Positions 51,839-62,373 of a stretch of 64,000 bases of DNA are shown here, one piece after another. The notes under the pieces were generated by a model that had not been told where the DNA came from, did not search any database, and saw nothing but the letters and a program-made list of their open reading frames with translations. The position numbers and the translations under genes are program-made. The DNA comes from Ianthella basta (Eukaryota > Porifera > Demospongiae > Verongiida > Ianthellidae), in the NCBI GenBank assembly GCA_964019415.1, contig CAXHTE010000043.1:26001-90000 (forward strand), written 5' to 3'. The stretch's first letter is position 1. Every line of letters begins with the position of its first letter.

Positions 51839-52741
51839 TTACTTGAATTCCAATTCTTCATACCAGTCACCTGGGACAAATGACACTGGATACACCGTTT
51901 GAGTCCTGTCTAGGGATGTGAATCCTGAAGCTCTCAGGGTTGACTTGGCATCAAGCAGTTCAACAACGGGTGACGAGGTGTCCAGTCTACTTTTCTCTAG
52001 CTCAACAATATCTTTGTTTCCAACTACCTGCCAGTCTGGGTAGGCGCCTTCTACTTCTGACTGCAGCACAGGATAAGCACCCACAAACCAGTGTTCATAT
52101 TGATCGCGGGTTAGGTTACTTCTTTTCTCATTAATAGTTGTTTCCATTTTCTCCTTAACTTCATTGTAAATTCTCTGATACTTGCGATAGAGTGTCAACT
52201 TTGTAGTTTTCACGACCCCCCCTTTCACTCCATAGTCTTGCACTTCCTCTGTCAGAGCCTCGAGTGATTGTTTGTGCCTCTTTTTCTTCTCGTCTGACAA
52301 CTCGTCAAACCCTCTAATGTCCATCGACCCAAGAACGTCTCGATAAATGATAGAGAAGCTCTCACCGGATTCTGCTCCACGGAATGGGTTGAGCCCAGGC
52401 ACAACATCACAGAGCTGAAACATTCTCTGCTGCACATGTAATGGAATGTCAACTATTTTGGCACTTGGATCTTGAGTTTCCAAACTCTGAACATATGGTA
52501 GCCCAGGATAATAGTCTGTTTTGCTCAGTACTTTGCCAGGCAGAATGAGAGCTAAGCGCTGTTTCTTTGGGACGGTCAAGTCAAAGTCTGATCCAGGCAG
52601 AGCGACATCATGCAGCACTTTGTAAAGCCCCTTCAGCTGGTTTGTTGCTGCAGTTTCAACCTCTTCCGTCTGTGCAGTATCAAAGCATAGTACTGCAGCA
52701 CTGAAGAGGAACAGAGCTAGAAAGCTCGAGGGTTGCATCAT
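51839..52741 (-). CDS. secreted protein of unknown family, paralogue A (first exon, truncated?)
   Basis: The open frame begins MMQPSSFLALFLFSAAVLCF, a good signal peptide, and runs 300 codons. It is homologous along its length to the + strand exon at 53014-53903 (shared ILPGKVL, DYYPG, VVPG.[ND]P, ESGESFS.IYR, QYEHWF/EYQYWF, YPV.FVPG.WYE). The last codons overlap a perfect donor (ttcaa|gtaagt), and the TAA stop lies inside that donor, in the same phase 2 as the paralogue. This implies that splicing to downstream exons was ancestral. None were found on the minus strand down to 44 kb, so the gene is either truncated or uses the stop. It is divergent from paralogue B. The biochemical role is unknown. 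Confidence 0.8.
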   Translation of the reverse strand: MMQPSSFLALFLFSAAVLCFDTAQTEEVETAATNQLKGLYKVLHDVALPGSDFDLTVPKKQRLALILPGKVLSKTDYYPGLPYVQSLETQDPSAKIVDIPLHVQQRMFQLCDVVPGLNPFRGAESGESFSIIYRDVLGSMDIRGFDELSDEKKKRHKQSLEALTEEVQDYGVKGGVVKTTKLTLYRKYQRIYNEVKEKMETTINEKRSNLTRDQYEHWFVGAYPVLQSEVEGAYPDWQVVGNKDIVELEKSRLDTSSPVVELLDAKSTLRASGFTSLDRTQTVYPVSFVPGDWYEELEFK

Positions 52742-52805
52742 AGCCTTTACTGCCTTGCACGTAGGATCTTGAACTTGCTGTTATTAGCTGACAATTGTGA
52801 CTCTA

Positions 52806-52815
52806 CTTTTATATC
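52806..52815 (-). promoter_or_regulatory. TATA box for paralogue A
   Basis: The minus strand reads gatataaaag, 65 bp upstream of the ATG at 52741, giving a short leader. Confidence 0.6.
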
Positions 52816-52954
52816 TTCTGTGGCATTCTGTGAAGCAATGGAGAAGCCATTTTACAAAACACAGAAGTACTGCATGCTGCACTACTGATATAATATAATT
52901 TTGTGTTTGAAAATTGTTATCAGTGCAAGGAAGTAGTTTGGCTGCAAGACTGCA

Positions 52955-52962
52955 TATATAAG
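52955..52962 (+). promoter_or_regulatory. TATA box for paralogue B
   Basis: tatataag lies about 52 bp upstream of the first ATG at 53014. This is consistent with a start site near 52985 and a very short leader. Confidence 0.6.
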
Positions 52963-53013
52963 GAGCTGTAGAGTTTCTGCCAGAACCTGCTGTTGCAAAT
53001 CCATGCACAGTCA

Positions 53014-53903
53014 ATGGTGATCATGGATTCCAAGTGCTACTTCCTGCTTCTCTTCATACTTGTATATGTCACTCAGGTGTGCAGAGCCCTTGATGATTCC
53101 AAATAATCTGCACAGAGACTGCAGCAGATTTATGAAATATTGCACAATTTGGCACTGCCCAAGGCCCTTCATGGTGGCCCTTCAAGCAAGCGTCTTGTCA
53201 TGATGCTACCTGGGAAAGTGCTCTACGAGAAAGACTACTACCCCGGCAAGGATTATGCTGATTTCATAACTGACAATGCACGAGCAAGAGACCGATTCGT
53301 GGAGATCCCACCATTCAAGATGCAGAATCTCTTCAATTTGGTGGATGTTGTACCAGGTGTTGATCCTCTTCAGGGACAAGAAAGTGGAGAAAGCTTCTCT
53401 GCCTACTACCGAGAAGTGCTTGGACAAATGGACATCAAAGGCTTAGATGCATTGACTGAAGACCAACAGAAGCACCTCACAGACTCTGTGAAAATCCTCC
53501 TTGAAGAAGTAAATGACCCAGAAGCACCTGACAATAAAATTTCTCGCTGGGATCTGTATCGTCGGTATGAAGAAGTGCACAACAATGAAAGAGAAAGAAT
53601 GGAGCAAGAAATTAATGACAAACGCAACACCCTGACAAGTGTGGAATATCAGTACTGGTTTCAGCGTACCTATCCAGCTTTGCAGGCTAAGGTTGATGGA
53701 GCCTTCTATGATTGGCTCATCAGTGGACAGAAAGACTTGGTAGAATTGCACAAAGGTAGACTTGGAACGTCATCACCAGGAGCACTGCTACTGGAGGCTA
53801 AGTCAGTCCTGAGAGCTACAGGTGCTGTGGCACTCGATCGCTCAAAAACTATTTATCCTGTCAACTTTGTTCCTGGCAACTGGTATGAATACTTGAAAGA
53901 TCC
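53014..53903 (+). CDS. secreted protein of unknown family, paralogue B, exon 1 (in-frame stop)
   Basis: The start is ATG 53014 or, in frame, 53023, followed by a hydrophobic signal (CYFLLLFILVYVTQVCRA). An in-frame TAA at 53104-53106 comes straight after it; the frame then stays open to the donor gatcc|gtaagt at 53903 (phase 2). The open part is homologous to paralogue A (LPGKVLYEKDYYPGKDY, VVPGVDPLQGQESGESF, YPVNFVPGNWYEYL). Everything after the stop looks preserved, so the stop is recent, a polymorphism or an assembly error. Otherwise translation starts downstream without a signal. Exons 2 and 3 follow at 56810 and 58113. Confidence 0.75.
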
Positions 53904-56809
53904 GTAAGTTATTCTGGCTCTGCAAAATAATCCTCACTATTATTTTATACGTGGCTGCCCTAAATTTCTTTTCATACATGTTCATTGTGCAGCCATAGAT
54001 GAATGACTAATCCATAATATTGCAACTAAACAGCTTGTAAATTCTCAGGCATTCAGTTACTGCCTGTTTAGCCCCTATTTAGCCCATTATCAACAGTTGT
54101 CCACTTTAGTTGACAAACTTATGCAATCAATTTATGACTGTTATTGGCTTTAGGTGACAGTACTAGGTTTCCAATTTCAGTTAGTGCTATGGTTCATATT
54201 AGCTATATTCCTCCTGTGGTATATACTGCAGAGTGCTGTGCCCTATGGTTCAATGCAGGGATGGTACTGAACTTCAGAAAATCTAAATCAATTTGTCTAG
54301 ATAATATTTCTCTGAAAAGTGCTCCTCTGTACTAAGTGTATTTCTAGTACACTAAGTTGTAACTGTTGTAGCTCAGCATTAACTATCGAGTATTTCCAAG
54401 GCCAAAATCCTGCATATTGTTCTAGCTGAATTATCTGTACAATATTTTTATATAATTGTGCATGTAGGATAGAGGGCAAAACCCTTTTTGAGCATACAGT
54501 TTTCATGGCTACTAAGAAACTCTAAGCAACTGTGCAGAGAAAAATAGTGTCCATTCTTGCCAAGCAAAAATAGTTTTTCTTCCAGATAATGCATCTCCCC
54601 AATACACATGGGGCTATATAGCATGCAAAACGGTACCTATGAAGATCAGCATTGAGTACTGAGCATGGCACATTCATTATGAATGGCAGTTCACCAACCT
54701 ACAAATGCTCTCAGTAACTGTTGTTAGTCAGAGATATGACCTCAGAACAAAGAAATGCTCTAGTCAATAGTACCAGAGGTAAACACATTTCTATCAGATC
54801 ACCTGGGTTGTTGTGACACATCATGCATTGAAATAAAGGCACACTTATAGCTCATGTCCCAGAAAAGCATAATATTATACAAAAACAAGCAATGGATGTT
54901 ACACGGAGAAGCATTATCCTAGGACCCTACATGCAAATCTTTATATTTATAATAATTGTGAATAAATGACTGTTGCTGACTGATAATCCAGACATTGTAC
55001 AGGTGAACATGGTGCAATGTACCCCTTGTATGTAGGGTCCGTTGCTAATGCTCTATCATGCAACACCTTTTGTGTTATCCTTATAACTTTGCCACATTTG
55101 TGTACAAGTTAGTTTGTTGTCTCAAATATTTGTATACTTCTTGGATTTGATAATTTCTAATGTGTTTAATGTAATTATGGGGAATGAAAACAATAATCAC
55201 GTGTGACTTTCTATTTCAGACAGCTAATCAGGCACCAATCTAGGTTTGTATCAGAGTTAGACAGACATCAACCCTGATCCCATTAGGTTATGTCAGAAAG
55301 CAGTTGAAAAAATAATTCTCCTGTGTATGCATAATGAATGCCTCTTGAAATAGTCGTTCATTGTATTCACAAATGTGACAGTCGAGGTTAGAAATTAAAA
55401 ATTATTTCACACAACCGAAAATGCGATTTTTACATTAACGTGAAGAATGACTCTTAAGCTAGCTGTGTATCAAGCGCTAGAGCTGAATTCATCTCCGCAA
55501 AGGAGATATAGCCTGTAGACGATCATTACGTGGCACAAAATTCGACATTTTGAATATTAATGAGGGCAAAAAATGGCCGCCCGGGATGACGACCGGTGTG
55601 TATTTTTTTCAAATTTCAAGCATTTGCTCCACTGCTTCTGCGGTTACAACGCCGTTCCATCCCTTCTGTGCCTTCCTCTTTTGTTGCTGAGCTTACTGAG
55701 CTCGATATACTTCTCTCCAGTGTGTGCGATAGGCCATATGCTGATCCTGACTTCCCCGCGAAGAAATTCTCCAGTCAGTGACGTTATCTTCCTTACGGCG
55801 ACCTTGACACCAGGTCAGTGAGGTTCTGCGTTGTGTTAATGACCACTTCAGTAGCACAGGGAGTGCTGCAAACGGTTTTCGAAGCCATAAACTCGCTGAT
55901 ATGCCGCGACTCTACCGACATGACTGCAAATTCGAAGCTTGTTCTCTGCGGTGCAAGCTCGTACGGCTTTCAAATAAACACTGATAGGTAGCCAAAGGAT
56001 TCCCAAAGACGTTTGTATTAGCCAATCATAGGCACGGTGCACCATTCCCGCTGCATTCGGTCACGAGTGTTTCGGCGCCATTTTCTCAAAACTTACGCCT
56101 TGCATAAGTTTTGATTTCTATTCTCGACTGCCACAAATACAAAATGGCATCATTCACTGTTCTAATTTCCTAATATAAATAATTAAGGTATGTTGTTTTG
56201 TGTACATGCATACAAAGGCACATGTAATATATAGGCAAATAGTTTAAATTTGTGGGCAATACATAGCAGTTTAATCAACAACTGAATGCAGGATGTTTCG
56301 GCCCGAAGGCCTTCATCAGCTGCGTACAAAACCCTTTCCTGGCAGTCCTGCTGGTTTTGTATGCAGCTGACGAAGGCCTTCAGGCCGAAACATCCTGCAT
56401 TCAGTTGTTGAGTAATCTGCTACGTATTGCCCACAAACTATTCGCCTACTATACATTGAACAACGTAGCAATGAACCTCTTCTTCTACATGTAATATATG
56501 TGACTGCATGTGTGAGTGTCTGTACAATGTGTTTTGCATGCTACATAAGTTCATACACACATGTGTGCATTACTGCTGAAATGCAAAGTTAGCTTGCCTG
56601 TGTTCTGCAACTTGGATTGTGCTGTGGGCATTGTGTCTCATCACTTTGGCATAATATTACTGTTTTCCTGATATTAAGCCTTCCATTATAATTGTATAAT
56701 TACATGGAGCATGTATGTAGTATATAATATGTAAGGGGTATGACTATGCAAGTAATGGCAGCACCTCCATGTGCACAGGGTTACCTGGAAGCACTTGTTC
56801 CACTTACAG
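53904..56809. other. intron 1 of paralogue B
   Basis: It holds a dispersed repeat near 53950 and a foldback MITE at 56231-56490. A GC-richer stretch near 55560-56060, with atggccgcccgggatgac at 55572, looks like an element or a separate promoter region. I do not see a supported gene in it. Confidence 0.5.
56231..56490. mobile_element. foldback MITE
   Basis: Two inverted arms of about 100 bp (tgaatgcaggatgtttcggc and gccgaaacatcctgcattca, with gaaggcctt and ttgtgggcaatac parts) flank a centre at about 56340-56350. The outer sequences extend to ataggcaaatagttt and aactattcgcctac. No coding capacity. A relative's end lies at 42981. Confidence 0.85.
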
Positions 56810-57554
56810 GGTTGTCACTCTCAGCCCAGATCAGATCAACATTAGACTAGGCCAGTTGGAAGCTCAGAAGTCATTCCTTCAAACCATTGGCAGTTACACC
56901 GGTGAGGGTTGCTATATTCAAAATCAAGTTGATGGTGCAGATACAGCATACAATGACAAAACAGGTTCACTGGAAAATAATGGTACAGCAGTGATGACTA
57001 AGCGATGTAAGTGTCTTGTAGCTGGTGGAAACACAGAAGATACAGATTGTCAAGGTTTTCAAGGGGCACTTGACCTCACTCTTGAAAATGCCCAAGAGGT
57101 TGCATTCCAGTACCAAGGCCGAGCAGCTCTTAAAGCTGTACAGAGTGGCAACAAGGATGCAGTAAATGCTATGATAAGGGGAATCGATGCTCAAATTGCA
57201 GAACTAACAGATCAGTTGCAGAATTCTCCTTCTGTACTGTCAGATGTGGGCGATGCATCAGAACAAATAGCAGGAAATGCACCATCTGCACCTTGGCTTT
57301 ACTTTTCTTGGAACTCAGAAGAAAGTCAACAGACAGAGACTTCATCTCAATCTTCATTCTCAACCCAGACCTCTTTTCAGGCTAGCTTTGGGCTCTTCAG
57401 CATTGGTGGAAGCTTTGGGTACTCTAAATCCACTGCCAATGCCTTCAGTTCACTGAAGCAGGATAAAGTTAAAGTAGCTGGACAGATAATGAGGGTTTCG
57501 GTCCAGTTGCCCTGGTTCAGACCTGAACTGTTTCGGAACGAACAGCTGACACTG
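56810..57554 (+). CDS. paralogue B, exon 2
   Basis: Acceptor ttgttccacttacag; the first base completes the codon split at the exon 1 donor, giving KDP then VVTLSPDQINIRLGQLEAQK. The donor is cactg|gtgagt (phase 0). The exon encodes a Cys-containing helical part (QSGNKDAVNAMIRGIDAQI), then a Ser/Phe/Gly-rich alternating stretch (SFSTQTSFQASFGLFSIGGS) and an RVSVQLPWFRPELF motif. I recall similar PWF-P-LF proteins as uncharacterised families in fungi and bacteria. The alternating pattern would suit amphipathic beta strands, an inference only. Function unknown. Confidence 0.8.
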
Positions 57555-58112
57555 GTGAGTTGCTCCTAGTTGGATCTATGCTGTGCAAAATGGATGAATG
57601 TTTTACTGAGTGGGAGGATTTCATTTCACTGCATTATAATATAAATTATTATTAGTGATCTATAACTAAACCTCTGCCCAATTTAATATTTACTGTGATA
57701 ATGTACATAGTATTACACTTAGCACGTACAATCCTGAATACTCGAAATCCACAGATAGAAACAAAGGTACATTTACATAATTATAACATCATACACTGGA
57801 ACATATTAAACTAATATTAGTACCTGTTTGAAACTTTAGATCACTGGCAGGCCCGTTTTCTTATGATAGTATGCATTCTTAAATTTTCTATGGTGTTCTA
57901 ATTAAAGTGTGTAAGTTGGTGCAATAGCATAATTTTGCATATGACTCAAGATAGCACAGGTACTTCAATATTTAACATGCTGTAGTAGTAGTGTGCTTTA
58001 TATCTTCTACAAACAAGGAACCAACACAAATAATAGTTATAGTGACTTTTGGAACATTATCACATGGTTTAGTCTGGCTTCTTCTCTCCTTCTTGCTTGT
58101 CCTTTCTACCAG

Positions 58113-58505
58113 AGAAAGAAAACTGCCTTTTCTGTGTCACCAGGGACAAAATCATCGGATAAGGAATTTGTTAAAGCTGTTCTGGACTCTACCAAAAGCG
58201 GAAAGCACTACCGCATTCCCCAGTACATCACAGGCCTCCTCCTGTGCCGTAACCTGGACTTGGAGATCTCGGGCTTAAATCAGCAATCTACCCGAAGTTT
58301 TGTAGCAACATCAATGTCAGCTGGTCTTAACGTTGGATATGGGCCATTTTCCTTGTCGACCAGCTTTTCCAGCTCCAACCAAAAGGCATCTTTCCATGCA
58401 AGCTCGACAGCCACTGGACTGCAGATCAAGGTCCCAGGCACCCAGGTGATAGGATACTACACTGAAGTGGTGCCCAAATTTCCAGTTGAAGATACCGGAG
58501 AGTAG
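58113..58505 (+). CDS. paralogue B, exon 3 (C terminus)
   Basis: The acceptor tgtcctttctaccag in phase 0 matches the exon 2 donor, giving NEQLTL then RKKTAFSVSPGTKSSDKEF. It continues with YRIPQYITGLLLCRNL and a second Ser/Gly/Phe alternating stretch (AGLNVGYGPFSLSTSFSSS), and ends VEDTGE and TAG at 58503. A phase-incompatible acceptor 33 bp later (gtcaccag) was not used. Full product about 675 residues if the stop in exon 1 is discounted. Confidence 0.8.
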   Translation, partial: RKKTAFSVSPGTKSSDKEFVKAVLDSTKSGKHYRIPQYITGLLLCRNLDLEISGLNQQSTRSFVATSMSAGLNVGYGPFSLSTSFSSSNQKASFHASSTATGLQIKVPGTQVIGYYTEVVPKFPVEDTGE

Positions 58506-60208
58506 CACCATGTGCAGGAAGGGGAGAGGAAAGGAAGGTGACTGCCTTGAGTGATTAGGCTACATTAGGCAAATGTGAGTGTATGTGTGTGTGTGTGTGT
58601 GTGTGTTTTAGTGTGCATTAATAGTACAATGTAAGGAGTGAAGCATATGGACCATAAAGTCATGTAATCGCATTATATAACCTCATCTCCCTTCCATTAT
58701 TATTCACTAATAATAATTATTAATAGTGTTTGATTAACATTTACATCTGCATACAGCTACCTTGTTTAGGGATTCTGATGTCAAGTAGTGTTGTACTTTA
58801 ATCAAAGCACTGCACATAAATAATTCTTCATCTTGTGATTCAAGCGATCACATGATGCACAGACACTCATAAGTTAGTTAAATGCCTTCTTCTGTGCAGC
58901 AGTGACTCTCCATATCTAACTGTATCTAATTATAAAATTGTCTAACTGCATGGTGGCTGATTCATAGCCACAACCTTCATATATAATTATGTGTATACTG
59001 AGTGTTTATGATGATGTCTGGATGTTGAGATCTGCCATAACGTGACTTAATTGGTAGTGCAGTTAATCAGTCCATCTAGCCTAGTATGCTAGACCCTCTC
59101 TACCATTCCAAGTGCCTAGGGCAGAGAGGCCTAGTTAGCACACTAGTCTAAGACTATTATCATTCCAGCCAGGTTAGCAGCTGAATACACCATCATTGAG
59201 GGTAGGGTATATGTGAATGATCTGCAACAGCTAATAAAACAGTATGCACATTAACATTACTCATCCGCTGCATGAACTAATTATAAGTCATGTAACTATA
59301 CTTGTTTAGTACACTTATTATGTCCACAACAGTATGTTTCAACATGAATGAATATCTAAACGTCCAAGCACTAGCTACTGTACTTCAACCAATTCCTTAC
59401 AGTACAACTGTATCACACCAGTCTTGAATGTTCCAAGCACACTATATAATGCTGCTAGCTTGATATAAGCTGAGAACATAACCTAGCAAATAAAACATGG
59501 TGTGTTATTCAGCTCAACAACGTGCAGGAACCTGAGCACCCATAGAGGAGCACACATTCATGGATCTATGCCACTGCAAATGTTAAGGTCTGCACTTCTA
59601 TACAACATAAAATATAGGAAAGAAGTACTATGTTTTACCATGCAATTTACCTTGTATACACCTTATTAACTACTTTTTGTGCATATTGAGAATCAGAATG
59701 GTAAGACCTGAGAATCAAGACCACCTAGAAGATCCTGACTGAATCCTCAGTGGTCTGCCCACTAAGGCAGTTAAACAATTGTAATAATGAAAGTAAAGTT
59801 GACACACATTTTCTGGAAGCCTGCATCAATAGGTTGTCTAAACAACTGTATACAATAAAACAGAATGAAGCACTCTCCACACATCACCAGTGCCATACAG
59901 CAGCACCATACACCCTACAGCTAAAAGCTATCTCAGCATTCGAGACAAACAGTGCACTCCTCAACAAAAGCAGACGGCCAAGCCTTTCATCAGAAGGAAC
60001 AGATAAAAAGTAAGCAAAACTTCATACATATAATTATTAACAAAACAAGCTAATGCCCATAATGTCTGAAACACATCTAAATAAATAAAACAAACACAAT
60101 TACTGAATTTTAAATGTATGTAAGTGTCACAGTTACTATACCAACAAAATGACCACAATGCATTGAGGTTGTGATACAGCAGTTCACAGCACAACAATGC
60201 TAAGTAGG
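58506..60208. other. no gene recognised
   Basis: It contains a short GT tract (58575-58607) and AT-rich sequence. An open frame at 59750-60013 ends near a GTAAGC but has no recognisable product. Confidence 0.45.
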
Positions 60209-60312
60209 TCAAGTCTTTAGACTAGTTGCAGAGATAGCTATTGATTTGATGTGCTTGCCAGGCACCACTGCCATTGTTAGGATTCGCTTCAGGTAGTCCA
60301 CAGTTTGACTCT
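60209..60312 (-). CDS. NAA38: NAA38 (LSMD1), exon 2
   Basis: On the minus strand, acceptor atgtactcctctcag leads in phase 1 to (E)SQTVDYLKRILTMAVVPG, KHIKSIAISATSLKT and TGA. The AVVPGKHI..I block is the Sm2-type C-terminal strand of the family. The phase and position match exon 1. The total is 106 residues, close to the usual about 100-125. Confidence 0.85.
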
Positions 60313-60474
60313 CTGAGAGGAGTACATTACAAAATGTAAATATCTGCAATATGACATATTCATGGAGTACCGACCATATTTGGGGAAAGCTGCTAGCTAC
60401 ACTAGTACATTAGCAAGTAGTCTATTGATTTCCCTTATGTAAGTTAAATATCCCTGGAGTCAAGAGCAGTAGAA

Positions 60475-60489
60475 GGGGGGGGGGGGGGG
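60475..60489. repeat. poly-G run (15 bases)
   Basis: A homopolymer inside the NAA38 intron. On the NAA38 coding strand it is poly-C. Confidence 0.95.
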
Positions 60490-60531
60490 TAGGGTGCTAG
60501 AGCCACTCAATAATTATTGCTCCGGAGAAGA

Positions 60532-60705
60532 ATGGCTACACGCCTGATTGAATTAGCTACCAAGCTGCCCCCCAAAAAGCATCACGTCCTTCCGCTGCTG
60601 CCTGAAGTAATAGTACAAAAGATTAATATTGATGTAATAGCTATGAATTTGTCACTTTCGGTTGGTGAAGTTACAGCCCAAGTGACAGAAAGATATGTTT
60701 GGTAG
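60532..60705 (+). other. small open frame in the NAA38 intron
   Basis: ATG at 60532 opens a 57-codon frame (MATRLIELATKLPPKKHHVL and on) ending at TAG. It lies on the opposite strand to NAA38 within its intron. No family is recognised; it may be chance. Confidence 0.2.
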
Positions 60706-61037
60706 TTTAAAACATTCTTTCATGAGTCATTGACACCCTAGGCACTGTCTTGTCTCTCTACACAACAGTCTCACTAACTGTCTGGTTGGGCAGATCAGTA
60801 ACACATAATCTATAAGCTAAAATCTAAGTCGATGACGTAAGTTCGTAAGTTTGTAAAAATGGAGGGGAGGAAGCGGTCTGGCTACGTGAGTCTAGTGGCC
60901 ATCTAGGTGAGATTGTCTAGCTTGACGTACGTGGCCTGATCACCTTTAACATGTTTCCTCCGAGCCTGAAAGTGACTACCACGCAGGCAACCAAAATTCC
61001 CTTTAACAGATGCCTTCTCTTACTCCTGTTGTCTCAC

Positions 61038-61254
61038 CGGTTTCATGGCCTTCCTTCGTCCTTGGTATGCTTTCCTCACAGTTTCCCAAGACAATGTTCA
61101 TATCTCTGTCGGTGCACAGGAGATCCCCAACCACAAACCTTCCGTCAGATAATTCAACTCGTAGCCGCTTGTTCAGGAAGCCTCGCAGGGTCTCACGCTC
61201 ATGATCGGTCACTACATCTTTGTCAGCCATTTTATTAAGTTGCGCAACTGTCAT
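61038..61254 (-). CDS. NAA38: NAA38 (LSMD1), exon 1: NatC auxiliary subunit
   Basis: It encodes the LSM/Sm-fold small subunit of the NatC N-terminal acetyltransferase complex, which works with NAA30 and NAA35 at ribosomes. Start ATG at 61254 (a second in-frame ATG at 61230). The Sm1 motif is clear: FLNKRLRVELSDGRFVVGDL then LCTDRDMNIVLGNCEE, characteristic of LSMD1 rather than spliceosomal Sm proteins. The donor is aaaccg|gtgaga in phase 1. Intron 61037-60313 (725 bp). A second GT (61023) was considered and rejected. Confidence 0.88.
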
Positions 61255-61767
61255 GCACGGGCGCGTACTGAACGAGTGTACACAACAAACGGTTTTCTCA
61301 GAGACAAATTAATAATGAATTTAAAGCTCTAATAGCCGAAGGTATTATGGAGAATGCAGGTGCAATTTGTCATCACTGATAGGAGTAAGGTGCCAAGGAT
61401 CATGATGTGTCTGGGAGTGGACAGCAAGCCAGACCGGCTCTACGTATGTAGCTAGCTAGCTAGCTATGATGTTTATTTATAAGAGTTGTGTACCATTAGA
61501 AAATAGCATCTACTGAAACAATTAGGAATTAGCATCTTGAGAAGTTGCCACTTTCCTTCTATCTAGCTAGCTAACTTTGTGTTGACTAGGAAGAAAACAC
61601 CCCATCAAACTTTATTATCAGTATTGCACAAAAGTGAGGGGAGCATGACCAGAGGGCCTACATGAATTCATAATGGCATTGGACATTGGGTGATGTGTGA
61701 AACAGAATTTCTGTATTGGTTTGCACTGTGGAATATAGACCTAGAGCAGCTAGTGTAACACTCTTGT
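61255..61767. other. intergenic; NAA38 upstream region and 3' end of the next gene
   Basis: It separates NAA38 from the upstream minus-strand gene. It contains tagctagctagctagctat near 61449 and a polyadenylation signal at 61611. A candidate CAAT or TATA motif is not obvious. Confidence 0.5.
61611..61616 (-). terminator. polyadenylation signal
   Basis: AATAAA on the minus strand, about 150 bp downstream of the stop at 61768. Confidence 0.5.
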
Positions 61768-62062
61768 CTATGGGCTACAAGCTGATGAGGGGAAATTGGA
61801 GTGCACAAAGTCATTTGCCAGTAGGTTGTTCTCTGGTCTGAATTTGTAGTTTTGCCAGTTGCCTTCAATAATATCAGGGCCCCCAATCCAGTCTCCAGCA
61901 TAAATGCATGGTCGAGGGTGGCTGAATTTCCAGGTTAGTGGGAACCATGTTCCTGCAATGGCCCTCTCTTTGGCAGTATTGGGATGAAACACAACCTCAT
62001 ACACTTGTTGTCCTGTGACCACTGACAAGTCATGACTACCACACTGACCTGTACCTGCTGAC
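61768..62062 (-). CDS. uncharacterised Cys-rich protein, last exon
   Basis: The acceptor gtttcatgtgcag and its phase match the donor at 62373. The exon reads (G)SAGTGQCGSHDLSVVTGQQ, then WFPLTWKFSHPRPCIYAGDW and ends SNFPSSACSP and TAG. Cys and aromatic content suggest an extracellular protein, but no family is recognised. Confidence 0.65.
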
Positions 62063-62373
62063 CTGCACATGAAACACAAATATTTAGATCACATTAACAA
62101 CAAATTTTATTACATCACATTTTATTGATGTGTACAAATAAATACGCTCCCGCATGCAAATGCAAAATTGTATGCCCAAATAAACATTTCATTAATTTTA
62201 GTCAATGACTGATGTAAGGCATACAGTAGTACAGTATACCTACATAATGTTATGACTAAATATGTAGCTATAGGTGGTAGTAGTGGTTGCAAGTGGTTGC
62301 TATATGCACAGTTGCAAGTTGTTAAACGTTTGCTGTGATGTAAAATATTGCAGAACGTTTATGCCAGACTCAC

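Larger units (their letters stand above)
52742..53013. promoter_or_regulatory. bidirectional promoter between paralogues A and B
   Basis: This 272 bp gap separates two head-to-head start codons and holds one TATA box for each direction at suitable distances. It suggests co-regulation of the pair. Confidence 0.65.

Noticed and set aside
53140-53907. Paralogue B starting at 53140
   Set aside because: The codon there is TTG, not ATG, and it lies within homology that continues upstream. The likely start is ATG 53014 or 53023, despite the in-frame stop.
60903-60965. Alternative NAA38 second exon after tcactttcag (would read ARRKHVKGDQATYVKLDN)
   Set aside because: It needs the weaker donor at 61023. 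The exon at 60312-60209 fits the stronger gtgaga donor in phase and carries the family's VVPGKHI motif.
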